Below, piece after piece: positions 1 through 9,625 of a DNA stretch of 64,000 bases. A model generated the notes under the pieces. The model was not told the DNA's origin. It did not search any database and saw only the letters and a list, made by a program, of their open reading frames with translations. The first letter of the stretch is position 1. Each line of letters begins with the position of its first letter. Made by a program: the position numbers and the translations under genes. The stretch is from Adiantum capillus-veneris (lineage: Eukaryota; Streptophyta; Polypodiopsida; Polypodiales; Pteridaceae), in NCBI GenBank assembly GCA_014529385.2, contig CM043971.1, positions 90,289,840 through 90,353,839 of the forward strand, written 5' to 3'.

Positions 1-1068
1 GTCTATCGCAATAGACTAAGAACCCAGTGATATAAACTGAATTTTTCAAAAACCTGTGTAGCATAGCTTGGAAAGGTGCTATCAAGGACACATAAAAATT
101 TTGAAGTCATTTGGACATCAGAAAGTGGGTCTAAGACCATTTGAGAGGATTCAGCTTGTAGAAAACACCAGATCTGGTCTAACTGACCAGATCTGGTCTA
201 ACTGACAAAGTAAAAGTCCAAACCACTTGAAAATTGGCAGGAGGACTAAGGAGAGGTGTTGGAACACAGTGGTATAGTCAAAGTTCAAGTTTGACCTATA
301 AAAGGGGTAATTGTTGAGTCTATCGCGATAGACTCAAAGCAGGGCCAAAGAAATTGAAATTTTCAAATCCCTCTAGAGCATAGCTTGTTTAGCCTCTCAG
401 GAGGTTACACACAAAATTTGGTGGATTTTGGACATTGGGAAGTCATCCTAAGTCTATTTTCTAGTGATTAGATAGACTCAGAATTCTAGAGTTGGAGTTA
501 GAGACCTAAGAAAAAGTCCAAAACAAGTGGAAATTGGTGAGCAAGGTGTACAAAGCATAGGGAACACAATGGTGAAGAGAAATCTGGAAAATTTTCAAAA
601 TTGAAGAATGTGCTGAGTCTATCGCGATAGACTAGGGCTTTTTCACAAAAATTGAAGTTTTTGAAAACTCACCTTAGAGCCTTGTTCTACATGTTGTTGT
701 GAGCCTATGGTTAAATTTTGAGTAAATTTGGAGTATTGTAAGTGCATCTAAGAGGATTACTTCATGAGATCAAAAAAGAGACTGTTGTTTGATGCAAGTT
801 ACAAAGGAAAAGTATTCCAACTTGGTTGAAACTTGGTGAGTAGTATCTCAAGAGAAGGGGGAACTCAAATCTGTGAAAACAGTTGAAAAACTGTATCCCA
901 GTAACTCTGGTGAGTCTATCACGATAGAGTCATAAATTCACTGTAGAAAAATCAAAATTCAAATTTGACTTCATATTTGGGTTCAGAAGGCCCATTATAC
1001 CCTGTACACAAAGTTTGAGTGCATTTGGACATCTGCAAAGCATACTTGGTGAGTCTATCGCGATAGAC
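1..1068 (+). repeat. Leader array of diverged ~300 bp units, each opening with palindrome GTCTATCGCGATAGAC
   Basis: The palindrome is exact at 318-333, 617-632 and 1053-1068, with single-unit variants at 1-16 (CGCG to CGCA) and 914-929 (CGCG to CACG plus one end change). Starts are spaced 317, 299, 297 and 139 bp. After each palindrome the units share short boxes in the same order: TTTTCAAA-like, GAGCATAGCTTG-like, CACACAAAATTT-like, TTTGGACAT, GTCCAAA with ACTTGAAAATTGG, and GGAACACA. The sequence between boxes has diverged strongly. The array lies upstream of gag. The same design recurs at 27529-28102 and 41274-42013. Confidence 0.9.
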
Positions 1069-1307
1069 AACTGAGGAAAAAATTTTGAGAAAATTTTTGA
1101 AACCAAGTATACCACTGGGTTTATCATTGCCTAAGGAGTGCACACACCAATTTTGGGCTCAAACTAACCACTTGCAAAAACATCAGATAGAGCAACTTTT
1201 CAAATTACATCTCACTGTTTTGGTCATAACTTTCACATACGGACTCCGATTACAAAACTTTTTTTATCAAAATGTAGCTTGAGAGCAGCACTACAGATCA
1301 TAGAGTA

Positions 1308-1359
1308 AACTGACCAAAATGATGCCGTTGGGTTGCCAACGGCATCATTTTGGTCAGTT
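1308..1359 (+). promoter_or_regulatory. Perfect 24 bp stem-loop with GTTG tetraloop in the gag leader of element A
   Basis: The left arm 1308-1331 and right arm 1336-1359 are perfectly complementary over 24 bp, with only the four bases GTTG between them. The structure lies about 190 nt upstream of the first gag-region ATG at 1551. A perfect stem this long in otherwise decayed DNA is unlikely by chance. It could be an RNA packaging or dimerisation structure, a translation-control hairpin, or a tiny inverted-repeat insertion. I saw no equivalent in the leader of B. Confidence 0.8.
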
Positions 1360-1550
1360 ATGAAAAAAACGCTGTTTAAGGCCTCAAAATGCATCCGGAA
1401 GTCAGGGGTGTCTAAAACCAACAATTTGAGAGAATTGTGAGAAAAAGCTTACGGTTTTGGACATAGTTTTGGATTTTCCCTGACCAAAACACTTGAACAC
1501 ATTGAGAGAGGTATTATTACAGCAAGCTAGAGCTGTTAAGCCTAGAAGTC

Positions 1551-1883
1551 ATGTCTACATCAGACTTAGACTCAGCTTATACAAGCACATGGATTGCAGG
1601 GATAGATGAGCACCCGCCCAGAATAGATCTTCCAAACCTACAGTACATAAAGACCAATTTTGTGGAGAGAGTTTGGACGTATAACCATGAAAGTGAAGGA
1701 CTATATAGGTATATTAATGGAAATCAATTCAACCTTTACAATTGCTTAGAGCCTTACCCAGATGAGCTGACAGAGTACAAGCTCTTATATGTCTATACAT
1801 ACGAGGTCGACCGACAATGGACATCTTTATTTGTTGACAAGTATGGACGAGAATATAGAGCTATAGAAAGCACAAATCCGTGA
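1551..1883 (+). CDS. N-terminal gag-region ORF of element A (110 aa), ends at in-frame TGA
   Basis: The ORF starts at the ATG at 1551 and has no recognised domain. Its second half matches the start of the element B gag ORF (28927 onward): both have a His-Glu-Ser-Glu-Gly stretch, then Glu-Pro-Tyr-Pro-x-Glu-Leu, then a Phe-Val-Asp-x-Tyr-Gly-x-Glu-Tyr block. In B this block is continuous with gag. In A a TGA at 1881-1883 separates it from the next ORF, which is in the same phase. It is therefore most likely the original N-terminus of a longer Gag precursor now cut by a stop. Confidence 0.7.
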   Translation: MSTSDLDSAYTSTWIAGIDEHPPRIDLPNLQYIKTNFVERVWTYNHESEGLYRYINGNQFNLYNCLEPYPDELTEYKLLYVYTYEVDRQWTSLFVDKYGREYRAIESTNP

Positions 1884-1895
1884 ACCAAATTAGAG

Positions 1896-3641
1896 ATGAG
1901 TGGATATTTGGTCAATGAAGGACCTCAGATACATCCACCAAACACAGGAACCTCTAAAAGAATTTCAAAGAGGGGACCACCACCTGGATTTCCTCCTAGA
2001 GCGATAACGAGAGATGAAACGATACCAGAGAGAAGTATGGTTCCATACTTTGCACCCCAAAGTATAAGACCATCTCAGCTAAGAACATGGGTAAATAGAA
2101 AGTACAATGGCATAGGAGACCCATACACCCATGTCTCGGCTTTCAAGGAAGTCCTACGAGTAGAACGAGTAGAGGACTTCCACACGCAGTATGAGGGTTT
2201 TGGAATTACATTGGAGGACAATGCACAAGCATGGCTTGAACTATTGAACCAGAGAGAGTTCACAACCATTGAGAAAATGTTGGATGAATTTGTTCAAGAA
2301 TTCACCAAGAGGGGCATAAAACATAACACCCTTCCTAAGATTCAGGAATTTAAACAAGGCGAAACAGAAACATTGAGACATGCAATACTGCGTTTCAAGC
2401 AATATGTTGCTAGATGTCCTACCCAAGAGTTACCCACGCCAGAACGTCAGATCCTATGCTTCATCAGAGGACTTATGAATGAGAATCTCCAAAAGGACCT
2501 ATACGTGAAAAGATACCAAACCTTAGAGGAGGTGACCAAAGCGGCAGTTGACCTAGTTGACAATTGCAAATTCTATGAAGATGGTCAGAAGAAGATGAAT
2601 GATGCAAGTGAGAAAAAGAAAACCGTTGATCTTGAGGATCAAAGAGTGAATCTAGGACAAAATCAAGTAAATGTTGAGGAGCAAATCATAGAGAATGTGA
2701 TGCAACGCATCAACCACACTGACAGAGTACCAGCCTATAGAGTTCCTCAACAACGTAGGTGCATGACATGTGGAGGGGACCATTCGACGCAACATTGTCC
2801 TGACTATAGACCTGAGACTCCACCAGGGTTTGAGCATGTTATGTCTCAACCACCTAGATATCATCCCGTAGCGGAACAAGTGCTCTTAAGTGAAAGACCC
2901 ATAGCTACTAGAAATGCATATGTGAATCATGAGCTTCAAATAGAAAGATATGTGGTAGATCAGAGGCCACTTCAAGGTCAATATCAAGTATGGCCACAAC
3001 AACCAATATGTCCATGTGACAGATGTGGTAGTAGTGATCACTTGATTAAGGATTGTCCACACCATGATATCATGATAAATGTATATTGTAATGAGTGTGA
3101 AATCACACATATGATTTTGGATTATCCTAAGAATCCAAGAAAGAAAGGTAAAATGCAACCACATGTTACCTTTCCTTCTACCAGCAAATCAGAGAAAGAA
3201 CGAGCCACAACAAAAGGAGAGACGACAACAACAACAGAGCAAGAAACAATTGCAAAAGAACAGGTGCTTAAACAACAAGAAGATGAAAGTAAGCAAGTTG
3301 CTCCAGTAAACGTTGTCACAAGAGCACAAGCAAAAGTGCAAGAGCAGAAGCCTACAAATGGAGAGACTAGTAACAGTTCCAAAAGCCGTAGAAACTCTAG
3401 ACGAGCAAGAAGGACTAGAATGAAAGCGAGACTAGAAAGGGAGAAAGGAGAAGAAAAGGCTGTTACAGCTGAGTTGGAAACAACTCAAGAGCAACAGACA
3501 CAGCAAAGGGAAGCTGAAACCCTTAAACCAGCTGAAGCACCCAAGAGTGCTAGTTCAGGAGGATCTGTCCTAGTGGACAAAGTGAATGAGCCTTTAGACG
3601 CGATTTTACAGTCTTATGAGGCTAGATTGGCAAATAGATAG
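1896..3641 (+). CDS. Gag polyprotein of element A (581 aa): capsid domain plus zinc knuckles
   Basis: The retrotransposon-gag capsid domain covers about residues 65-230, with the usual pattern of a Trp in an ALAW-like helix, a long acidic helix and a conserved Phe-Ile-Arg-Gly-Leu segment. Knuckles follow: one C-x2-C-x3-H-x4-C near residue 290, one canonical C-x2-C-x4-H-x4-C near residue 375, and a third that has lost its last Cys. The C-terminal part is Lys/Glu/Gln rich and probably coiled. Gag would form the cytoplasmic virus-like particle and bind the element RNA. The ORF ends at TAG 3639-3641; element B has CAG (Gln) at the aligned codon and reads on, so the stop is a recent C-to-T change. 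Confidence 0.9.
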   Translation: MSGYLVNEGPQIHPPNTGTSKRISKRGPPPGFPPRAITRDETIPERSMVPYFAPQSIRPSQLRTWVNRKYNGIGDPYTHVSAFKEVLRVERVEDFHTQYEGFGITLEDNAQAWLELLNQREFTTIEKMLDEFVQEFTKRGIKHNTLPKIQEFKQGETETLRHAILRFKQYVARCPTQELPTPERQILCFIRGLMNENLQKDLYVKRYQTLEEVTKAAVDLVDNCKFYEDGQKKMNDASEKKKTVDLEDQRVNLGQNQVNVEEQIIENVMQRINHTDRVPAYRVPQQRRCMTCGGDHSTQHCPDYRPETPPGFEHVMSQPPRYHPVAEQVLLSERPIATRNAYVNHELQIERYVVDQRPLQGQYQVWPQQPICPCDRCGSSDHLIKDCPHHDIMINVYCNECEITHMILDYPKNPRKKGKMQPHVTFPSTSKSEKERATTKGETTTTTEQETIAKEQVLKQQEDESKQVAPVNVVTRAQAKVQEQKPTNGETSNSSKSRRNSRRARRTRMKARLEREKGEEKAVTAELETTQEQQTQQREAETLKPAEAPKSASSGGSVLVDKVNEPLDAILQSYEARLANR

Positions 3642-3659
3642 ACCTTAGAACAAAGATGG

Positions 3660-5933
3660 ATGACTTATCCTTATCCTGAACTAGAGAAGCAGAGGCTAGA
3701 AATGTGTAAGCAACTCATTAAAACTGCTCAAGCATTGCTAGAACCACCTCCACCAGAATTGAAGGATAGGATAGTCACCCTAGTGCACAAAGATGAGAGC
3801 ATTAAAGTTGACGAATTACCTAGAGAAGAGGTAGATCATAGGGAAGAACCACTGCCAAGGTCGCAAGACTCGAGGGTAGTCCAAAATACAACAGATGAAT
3901 CAATGAGGGATTTCGCACCTTATGTTCTTATAGTTGAGGAGCAGTGGCTAGAGGAGTTATGGAAGGCTGTCCGAGATGCCCAAAAAAGAGAAGAGGATGC
4001 TGGACCAGCACCATTTCCTGAAATCACATTAGATAGACCACAAATGAGTGTTGATGTGAGGTCATATTATGGTGATGTAGGATCGATAGCCTCCGAAGAC
4101 AGTAGACCTGCATCGTTAAGAACTTTGCCACAATACATGGGAGATTTTGAGGCAAAGCCTGAGATTGTGAGAGTTCCATCACAGAGGCTAGGAGGGACAA
4201 AAGAATTGGACACAAAAATTTTGACTGACTTGCTATCAACGCCAGTGAAGTGCACAATTACATTGGCAGAACTTTTGAAAATCAGGCCAAGTATGTGGAC
4301 GGATATAGGAAAATGCTTGGAAAAAATTGGGATCAAAATCCCGTTAAGGTTCCTGGAAAAAGAGCTAGATAAGATCGAGAAGCCTAGATCAAATGTAAGA
4401 CCGGTACCTCTGAACAAAGTAGGAGAGTACTGTGAAGGAGAAGATGGTAATGCCACTTTTCTTGTCAAGTACAATGGGATTGAAACGAAAGCTATACTTG
4501 ACAGCGGAGCAGGAATTGCCATAGCAACAAAACGAATATGGGAGAAATGGGGTAGGCCCTCCTTTAGAACAACTAGAATAAAATTAAAGTTAGTGGATGG
4601 GCATGTGGAAAGACCCATGGGATTGCTAGAAGCTATAGTGGTGTCTTCTTGTGGTATAGAGTATGCGCATACTTTTTCCATAGTTGACTTTGGCAAGAAA
4701 AATAACTATGAAATCATCCTTGGAAGACCATTCATGAGGCAACTCAAGATGGTACAAGATTGGGGTTATGATTATCTATACTTGAGACATACTGAGACCA
4801 CAACACGTGTAAATATGAGAAATCATAGTTACCAAGATGTAACTAGAACACCCGTGGAAGATTTTGATTCTGCAACACAAAGTGGATCAATAGACCATCT
4901 GTGGATGGGCAAAAAGAAAGAAATCTGGATGTGCGGAGCATCGGAGTGTAGTGACTTTGGGAGGAATGAGAATGCCTTAGAGAGGGTCTTAGAAGATGAT
5001 GCTTACATAAGAGAACCTTTTCCAGAAGAGGCGTTAGAACCGCTAGAGTGGACTCAGATATTGGCTACTTTGGATGTCTGTGTTAATGAGACCACACCAA
5101 CAAAATTTTGCGATGAGAATGGGTATGACATAGTCCCCTACTACATGCTAAGGGTTATGGGTGAGATAGATGATGAATCTGAGTATGAATTCAAAACGGG
5201 GTTATCAACTATGGGGATAGCACAAAACCAGACACCTAGCCCGAATACTGGTCATATAGAAATAGGTGCTCTTTGCGATCAGTGTGCGATAACACACTTG
5301 ATTACAAACTGTCCAACTCGAATGCATAGTACAAAGGAGGAGCCGCAAGTCAATGAAGCAAAGTTGCAGGAAGAAGGGCTAAGATCCAAAGAAGATGCTT
5401 CAGGTCCAGCGCCTACAAACGTGCAATATGAAGACTTGGAATCAATCAAAGAAGAGGTGCATCAAGTGACACGAAGTTTAGACACTATTGGTGACATTTC
5501 AACAGCTGAAGTCGAGGAAGAAGAGCCTATGACTCTACAGGAACCAAATGCTGATTTTGTCTCTCCAAAAGACATATCAAAGGAAATGGTGGTCAAGCAG
5601 GAGCTAGAACACACAGATGAACTCAGAAGTGTGAACAATGAAGAAGAAGATGACAAGGAGTCCAGGCCAAAGATTGCTCAAGTCACTCAAGAGAACACAG
5701 GAAATCTAGTACCAAAGAAGATCAATTTTTTGCTAAGTGCACAAGACGGAGTCAAGATGAATTTTATGGCAGAAATTGATACAAATTCCACGACTAATGT
5801 CATGTCATATGGTATGTGGTTACTTCTAGGTAAGCCAAAGCTTTATGATATTCAGATAAAGGTAAATCTCTCACCTGAAGTAGATGTTATAGGTATGGGG
5901 ATTGCAGAAGCTACTCTCCAACTACACTCATAG
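3660..5933 (+). CDS. Protease region of element A (757 aa): retropepsin with DSG active site and a later zinc knuckle
   Basis: This continues the gag frame after the TAG at 3639. The retropepsin domain has its catalytic Asp-Ser-Gly at about residue 281 (Asp codon 4500-4502), followed by a flap region and the Ile-Ile-Leu-Gly-Arg-Pro-Phe motif near residue 355 typical of gypsy proteases. The enzyme would cut the Gag-Pol precursor. An extra C-x2-C-x3-H-x4-C knuckle lies downstream, near residue 540. The segment from about 3660 to 5160 aligns with element B 31430-32930. At the C-terminus (from about 5745) a second pepsin-like segment begins with Asp-Thr-Asn in place of Asp-Thr-Gly. The ORF ends at TAG 5931-5933. 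Confidence 0.88.
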   Translation: MTYPYPELEKQRLEMCKQLIKTAQALLEPPPPELKDRIVTLVHKDESIKVDELPREEVDHREEPLPRSQDSRVVQNTTDESMRDFAPYVLIVEEQWLEELWKAVRDAQKREEDAGPAPFPEITLDRPQMSVDVRSYYGDVGSIASEDSRPASLRTLPQYMGDFEAKPEIVRVPSQRLGGTKELDTKILTDLLSTPVKCTITLAELLKIRPSMWTDIGKCLEKIGIKIPLRFLEKELDKIEKPRSNVRPVPLNKVGEYCEGEDGNATFLVKYNGIETKAILDSGAGIAIATKRIWEKWGRPSFRTTRIKLKLVDGHVERPMGLLEAIVVSSCGIEYAHTFSIVDFGKKNNYEIILGRPFMRQLKMVQDWGYDYLYLRHTETTTRVNMRNHSYQDVTRTPVEDFDSATQSGSIDHLWMGKKKEIWMCGASECSDFGRNENALERVLEDDAYIREPFPEEALEPLEWTQILATLDVCVNETTPTKFCDENGYDIVPYYMLRVMGEIDDESEYEFKTGLSTMGIAQNQTPSPNTGHIEIGALCDQCAITHLITNCPTRMHSTKEEPQVNEAKLQEEGLRSKEDASGPAPTNVQYEDLESIKEEVHQVTRSLDTIGDISTAEVEEEEPMTLQEPNADFVSPKDISKEMVVKQELEHTDELRSVNNEEEDDKESRPKIAQVTQENTGNLVPKKINFLLSAQDGVKMNFMAEIDTNSTTNVMSYGMWLLLGKPKLYDIQIKVNLSPEVDVIGMGIAEATLQLHS

Positions 5934-5951
5934 AATGTCAAAGAAAAATTC

Positions 5952-7331
5952 TTGGTGGTAGATTCTCGAAAAATGGGGACACACTTGATTTTGTCCAAGC
6001 CATGGGCACAAGTCTTTGAAAACGAGCCTGAATCTTCAACAATGGTCATCACAACAAGCTATCAAGTGGCAACAGAGGTCAAGCCTACAACAGTTCAAAG
6101 ATTCCTGGCTATTGAAAAAGGCAAAGCTAAAGTAAGCCCACAGTCTCTAGCCCAACCAATGCAAGTGCAAGACAAAGCCTCTACATCAAAAGCCAAACCA
6201 TCAACAAAACAATGGAAACCCAAGCAAAAAGTCTATCAACCAAAGTTTCCATCGCCTGAAAGTCTCCTAAGGAAGTCAAAATAGGTCAACCAAGTGCTAG
6301 TATCCAAGGCACAGATTAAAGTTAATGATCCAATTTAGATACAATCACAGGAACAACCTCAACAAGCACAAGTAACAGGATGGATCACATCAAGCGAGTC
6401 AATTATTGCACAAGGCTACAAGAAAGGAAATTCAGATGTTTGGGTCAACAAGCCCAAGATAACAGCCTGGCGATGTCCATCCCATGACAACCACTCAGTC
6501 AGGAATCAACAAAACCGTCAACGTCAATCACATAACTCAACCAAGAGAAAGGATAGATACAAAAAGCAAAAGAGAAGGTCTTCCACTGGACAAACCATAC
6601 GACAAGTCTAGGTAATGAAATCATAATTCTACCAGACTACCCAACAAAGTCAAGTGAAGATCACCTCCAAGCAAGTCCAAAGATTCATTCCAGTCGAGTT
6701 ACTCGAAGCACAAGGATTATATGAGGGTAACTTTCAAATCTGGTTACCTAAGGTAGTAGATTATCAAGGAATCACCCAGGAAAAGCAAGAAACATCAAGA
6801 AATCAAGAGCAGCCACCCGCTACACCCAATAGTACTACAACCTATCGATGGATCCCTCGTCAATTACTATAAGAGCAAGGCTTTTACAAAAGTAACAGCC
6901 ATATTTGGAAATTAAAGACAAGGTACCATCAAGTCAAAGAAGAAACAAGGCAAGTGGCAACGGAGATCACACCAGGCCCAAGAACAATGTGGGTTCCAAA
7001 ATCCATGATTGAGGCTCAACAACAAGAAAGATACACAACTCCTTTACAGCCTCTTAACAACAAAAAGAAAGCAACGGTAAATGCGGAGGTCATAGTTTTG
7101 AAGAACACTATCTGGAAGAAGAAGACTTCATCAACCATTGCTTCAACATCAATACCTGTCTCATCATCATCAAGCAACCACAATTTGCTACCAAGGAATG
7201 AAGAGCAGATATATGCCAATGTATTGGACAACATGGCATCTCAAACAGAAACTAACGAGAAAGGCCTAAACATCAAAAGCATATGGAATTGGATTTTAGG
7301 CCGTGATCAGGTAAGTCCAAGTCGCCATTAA
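5952..7331 (+). pseudogene. C-terminal polyprotein tail of element A: rest of second protease-like domain and W-x-P repeats, broken by stops
   Basis: The same reading phase continues from 1551 to 7331. Internal stops in this part are at 6282, 6336, 6609, 6624 and 6870. The first ~30 codons complete the second retropepsin-like domain (Val-Val-Asp then Ile-Leu-Ser-Lys-Pro). The rest is Gln/Lys/Pro rich. It holds four degenerate copies of a motif W-(I/V)-(P/T)-x4-L/I-x2-A/E-Q-G-x-Y-x3-N-x3-(I/V)-W, near 6381, 6681, 6846 and 6987. I do not recognise this repeat. Element B has comparable tail sequence after its second protease (38932-39480), which supports a real polyprotein domain rather than chance. 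Confidence 0.65.
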
Positions 7332-8554
7332 AGTTACATGGCATAAGAGTCTAGAGTCGAGAAGCTAAGCCACTAAATGAGCGAAGTGTCAGACCCAAGC
7401 TTCAAGTTAATATTTTTATGTGGTCTATGAGTCTAGCTAATAGGTACAAGCTCAAGCTGGAGAGTTGAGCATACATAAAGTCATGTCGCTCATGCTGGAA
7501 GAGGTGATCATAAGAGTCAAAGTCCATATAATATATAAGGTGGAGAAGGTGGAGTAGTCAAAACAAAAACACTCACGCACTTGACACAGTGAGGAGGAGT
7601 GGAGAAACCTCGACAGCAAAAACCCTTCTTGTGAGTAGTGAAAGCTTTTGAAGCACTCATGCTATATGTTTTGCTCGCTACACTAACTCCATGAAGAACC
7701 CATCAATACTCTTCTCTCGCACCGCATCTTGTTTAACATGCATAACTCTGTGCACGCATATAGATGTCCCATCATTGGACATATGCATTAGGTACTCTTT
7801 TTTATTCCACCCATGCACTTACACAAACAAATGACAATGACCAAGCGGAAACATGTTTTATAAGCCTTTGCTCAACAACAATGACTCTGACTTCAAGCTA
7901 CTAGCACCACTTATCCATGCATATCAAGCCCATACTAGTAGCCATATAGCAATATGTACTCTAACTCAGCAGAACTCTATAACATCAGAACCTAAGTACA
8001 TATAGCCTCGCATTTAATTATGACTAAATAAATTTTTTCCCACTGGGTTTTTCCCTTTAGTCTTATCCAAGTATCCAAGACCTTCATTTTGTACATACGC
8101 TACATTTTACTTTTATTCTTTTATTTTTTATAACAACAAAAACAAGAAGAACCACGATATCCCCACACTAATAATTGCAAATCTGCTGACAAGTCAAAAG
8201 GGAGAGGCCAAAAAACAGCTTGAAAAAGCTTCAAGTCAACTTATAGGTACAACTGCGAGATAACAACCACAGGAAAAGCAAATACTAGAGCTATAATGAC
8301 AACGACCTGCTGCACCAACAAGTGGATACAAGCTCATGCAATTCAAGATACAACAACCAATCGGAGGGGGAGAGTTCCAGGCTTCAGATACACTACAACT
8401 ACAACTTCAAGGCAGCTTTAACATCACGCAACGCAACCAACTGTAGAAATGGCTGCCACAACAACTTCAACCAACACTAAGACATCAAGAACTCGTCAAG
8501 GCCAGCAAAGACATAGGGTCTTATCGGGGACGACAAGAATTCGGAGGGGGAGAG
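7332..8554 (+). other. 3' non-coding region of element A with two identical polypurine tracts
   Basis: I see no long reading frame here. The 14-mer TCGGAGGGGGAGAG occurs twice, at 8361-8374 and 8541-8554. The second directly abuts the 3' LTR and is the expected plus-strand primer; the first is an extra copy 180 nt upstream. The ORF at 8449-8637 spans the second tract and the start of the LTR and is not a gene. Confidence 0.75.
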
Positions 8555-9625
8555 TGTTGAAAGGACGCCCTTTCAACAACGTTTCCATAAAGATTCCATT
8601 AAAGATTCCTCAAAGATTCTGTAAAGATTCCACATGAAGATGGTGATGAAGTAATGAAGATAAAGATGGATGCTACAACATGAAGATATGAGTTCATGGA
8701 CGTCATCGAATATCCCGTTATTATTATTTTGAGCCATTACGGCCAATTTTGTAATGTTTACGGGAACCTCATATTTTAAGTCGGCACTTGTATTTTGGCC
8801 GCAAATGCTTGTATAATGAGTAAAGCCAACTCAGTTTCTTGTAATTAAGCTCTGCAGAAGCCTAGGGACAATTCAGGTCATTTGGTCAGACATTAGGTTT
8901 GAAGGCTTGGTATATAAGCTAAAACCTAAGGCTTTGTAAAAAAAGACATTACGTTATCTCAAATAATATCAGTCGTCGGTTCTGCAGCACACAGTAGTGA
9001 GCTTCACGCACACACACCGTTGCGCACACTAATCACATTACAGATATGAGAGTAGGAGCGTGTTAGCATCGAGGAGCTCTCCGCGTTGACGCAAGCAATG
9101 CAAGCCGAGGACCACATCGCGAGCCCGCCTGCTACGAGCTATATTTGGTCGTAAGTACCTCAAACGACATCCGTTCTGAATGATCGAGTAGTCGTTAGAA
9201 TGAGGGCGAGAAGCTCTTCGTGTTGATGTCTTTGTAGATCAGTTCCGGACACTTTGGAAATTGCTGTTTTGAGTCTATCGCGATAGCGATTAGAGGTCTT
9301 ACAGTTATGGTTTTCAGGGTTTAGGTGTTTGGCCATATAGGATATGTCCTTGTGAGTCTTGCCCTCCGATTTCGAGTCATTCCGATATGATTTGAGACTG
9401 TTTCGAGCTTGTAGTATTTCGTAGGATGCTTTGTTTGTTTCTTTGCTTTATGGTAGTGTTGTGGTAGGATTAGTGACTGTAGAGTGTTGTTCATGTCTAG
9501 CTCAGGGTTGACAACCCAGAGATTGCCTCCATGCCCTAGTCGGGTCAGCTACGTCCTCGGATTGACAGTTTGTTGGTCTGTGTTCTCGCTGTGCTCCATC
9601 GTCCGTCGCGGCGTACCCGCTAACA
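8555..9625 (+). repeat. 3' LTR of element A (~1.07 kb)
   Basis: It begins TGTTGAAAGG directly after the polypurine tract and is judged to end at CTAACA (9625), by similarity to the CTAAAACA end of the element B LTR. Several blocks resemble the B LTR, including the segment around 9500-9590. A palindrome variant GTCTATCGCGATAG is present at 9273. The start is firm; the end is inferred because the 5' LTR is outside the window. Confidence 0.75.

Larger units (their letters stand above)
1..9625 (+). mobile_element. Element A: Ty3/gypsy retrotransposon, 5' end outside window, RT and integrase absent
   Basis: The order is leader with palindrome array, gag, aspartic protease, long Gln-rich tail, polypurine tract and 3' LTR. 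Gag and protease are clearly homologous to those of element B at 28927-33415. No reverse transcriptase, RNase H or integrase occurs between the protease and the 3' LTR, so A is a deletion derivative that would depend on an autonomous relative. The 5' LTR and primer site lie left of position 1, so target duplications cannot be checked. All coding pieces from 1551 to 7331 share one reading phase. Confidence 0.85.

Noticed and set aside
4067-4696. 209-aa minus-strand ORF inside the A protease region
   Set aside because: Antisense shadow of the protease frame; a similar shadow exists at 32033-32512 in B.
1551-7331. Reassigned stop codons (variant genetic code with TAG/TAA as Gln)
   Set aside because: TGA also interrupts frames, B has Gln codons where A has stops, frameshifts occur in B, and long frames such as 60639-62312 end normally. 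Decay explains the data.
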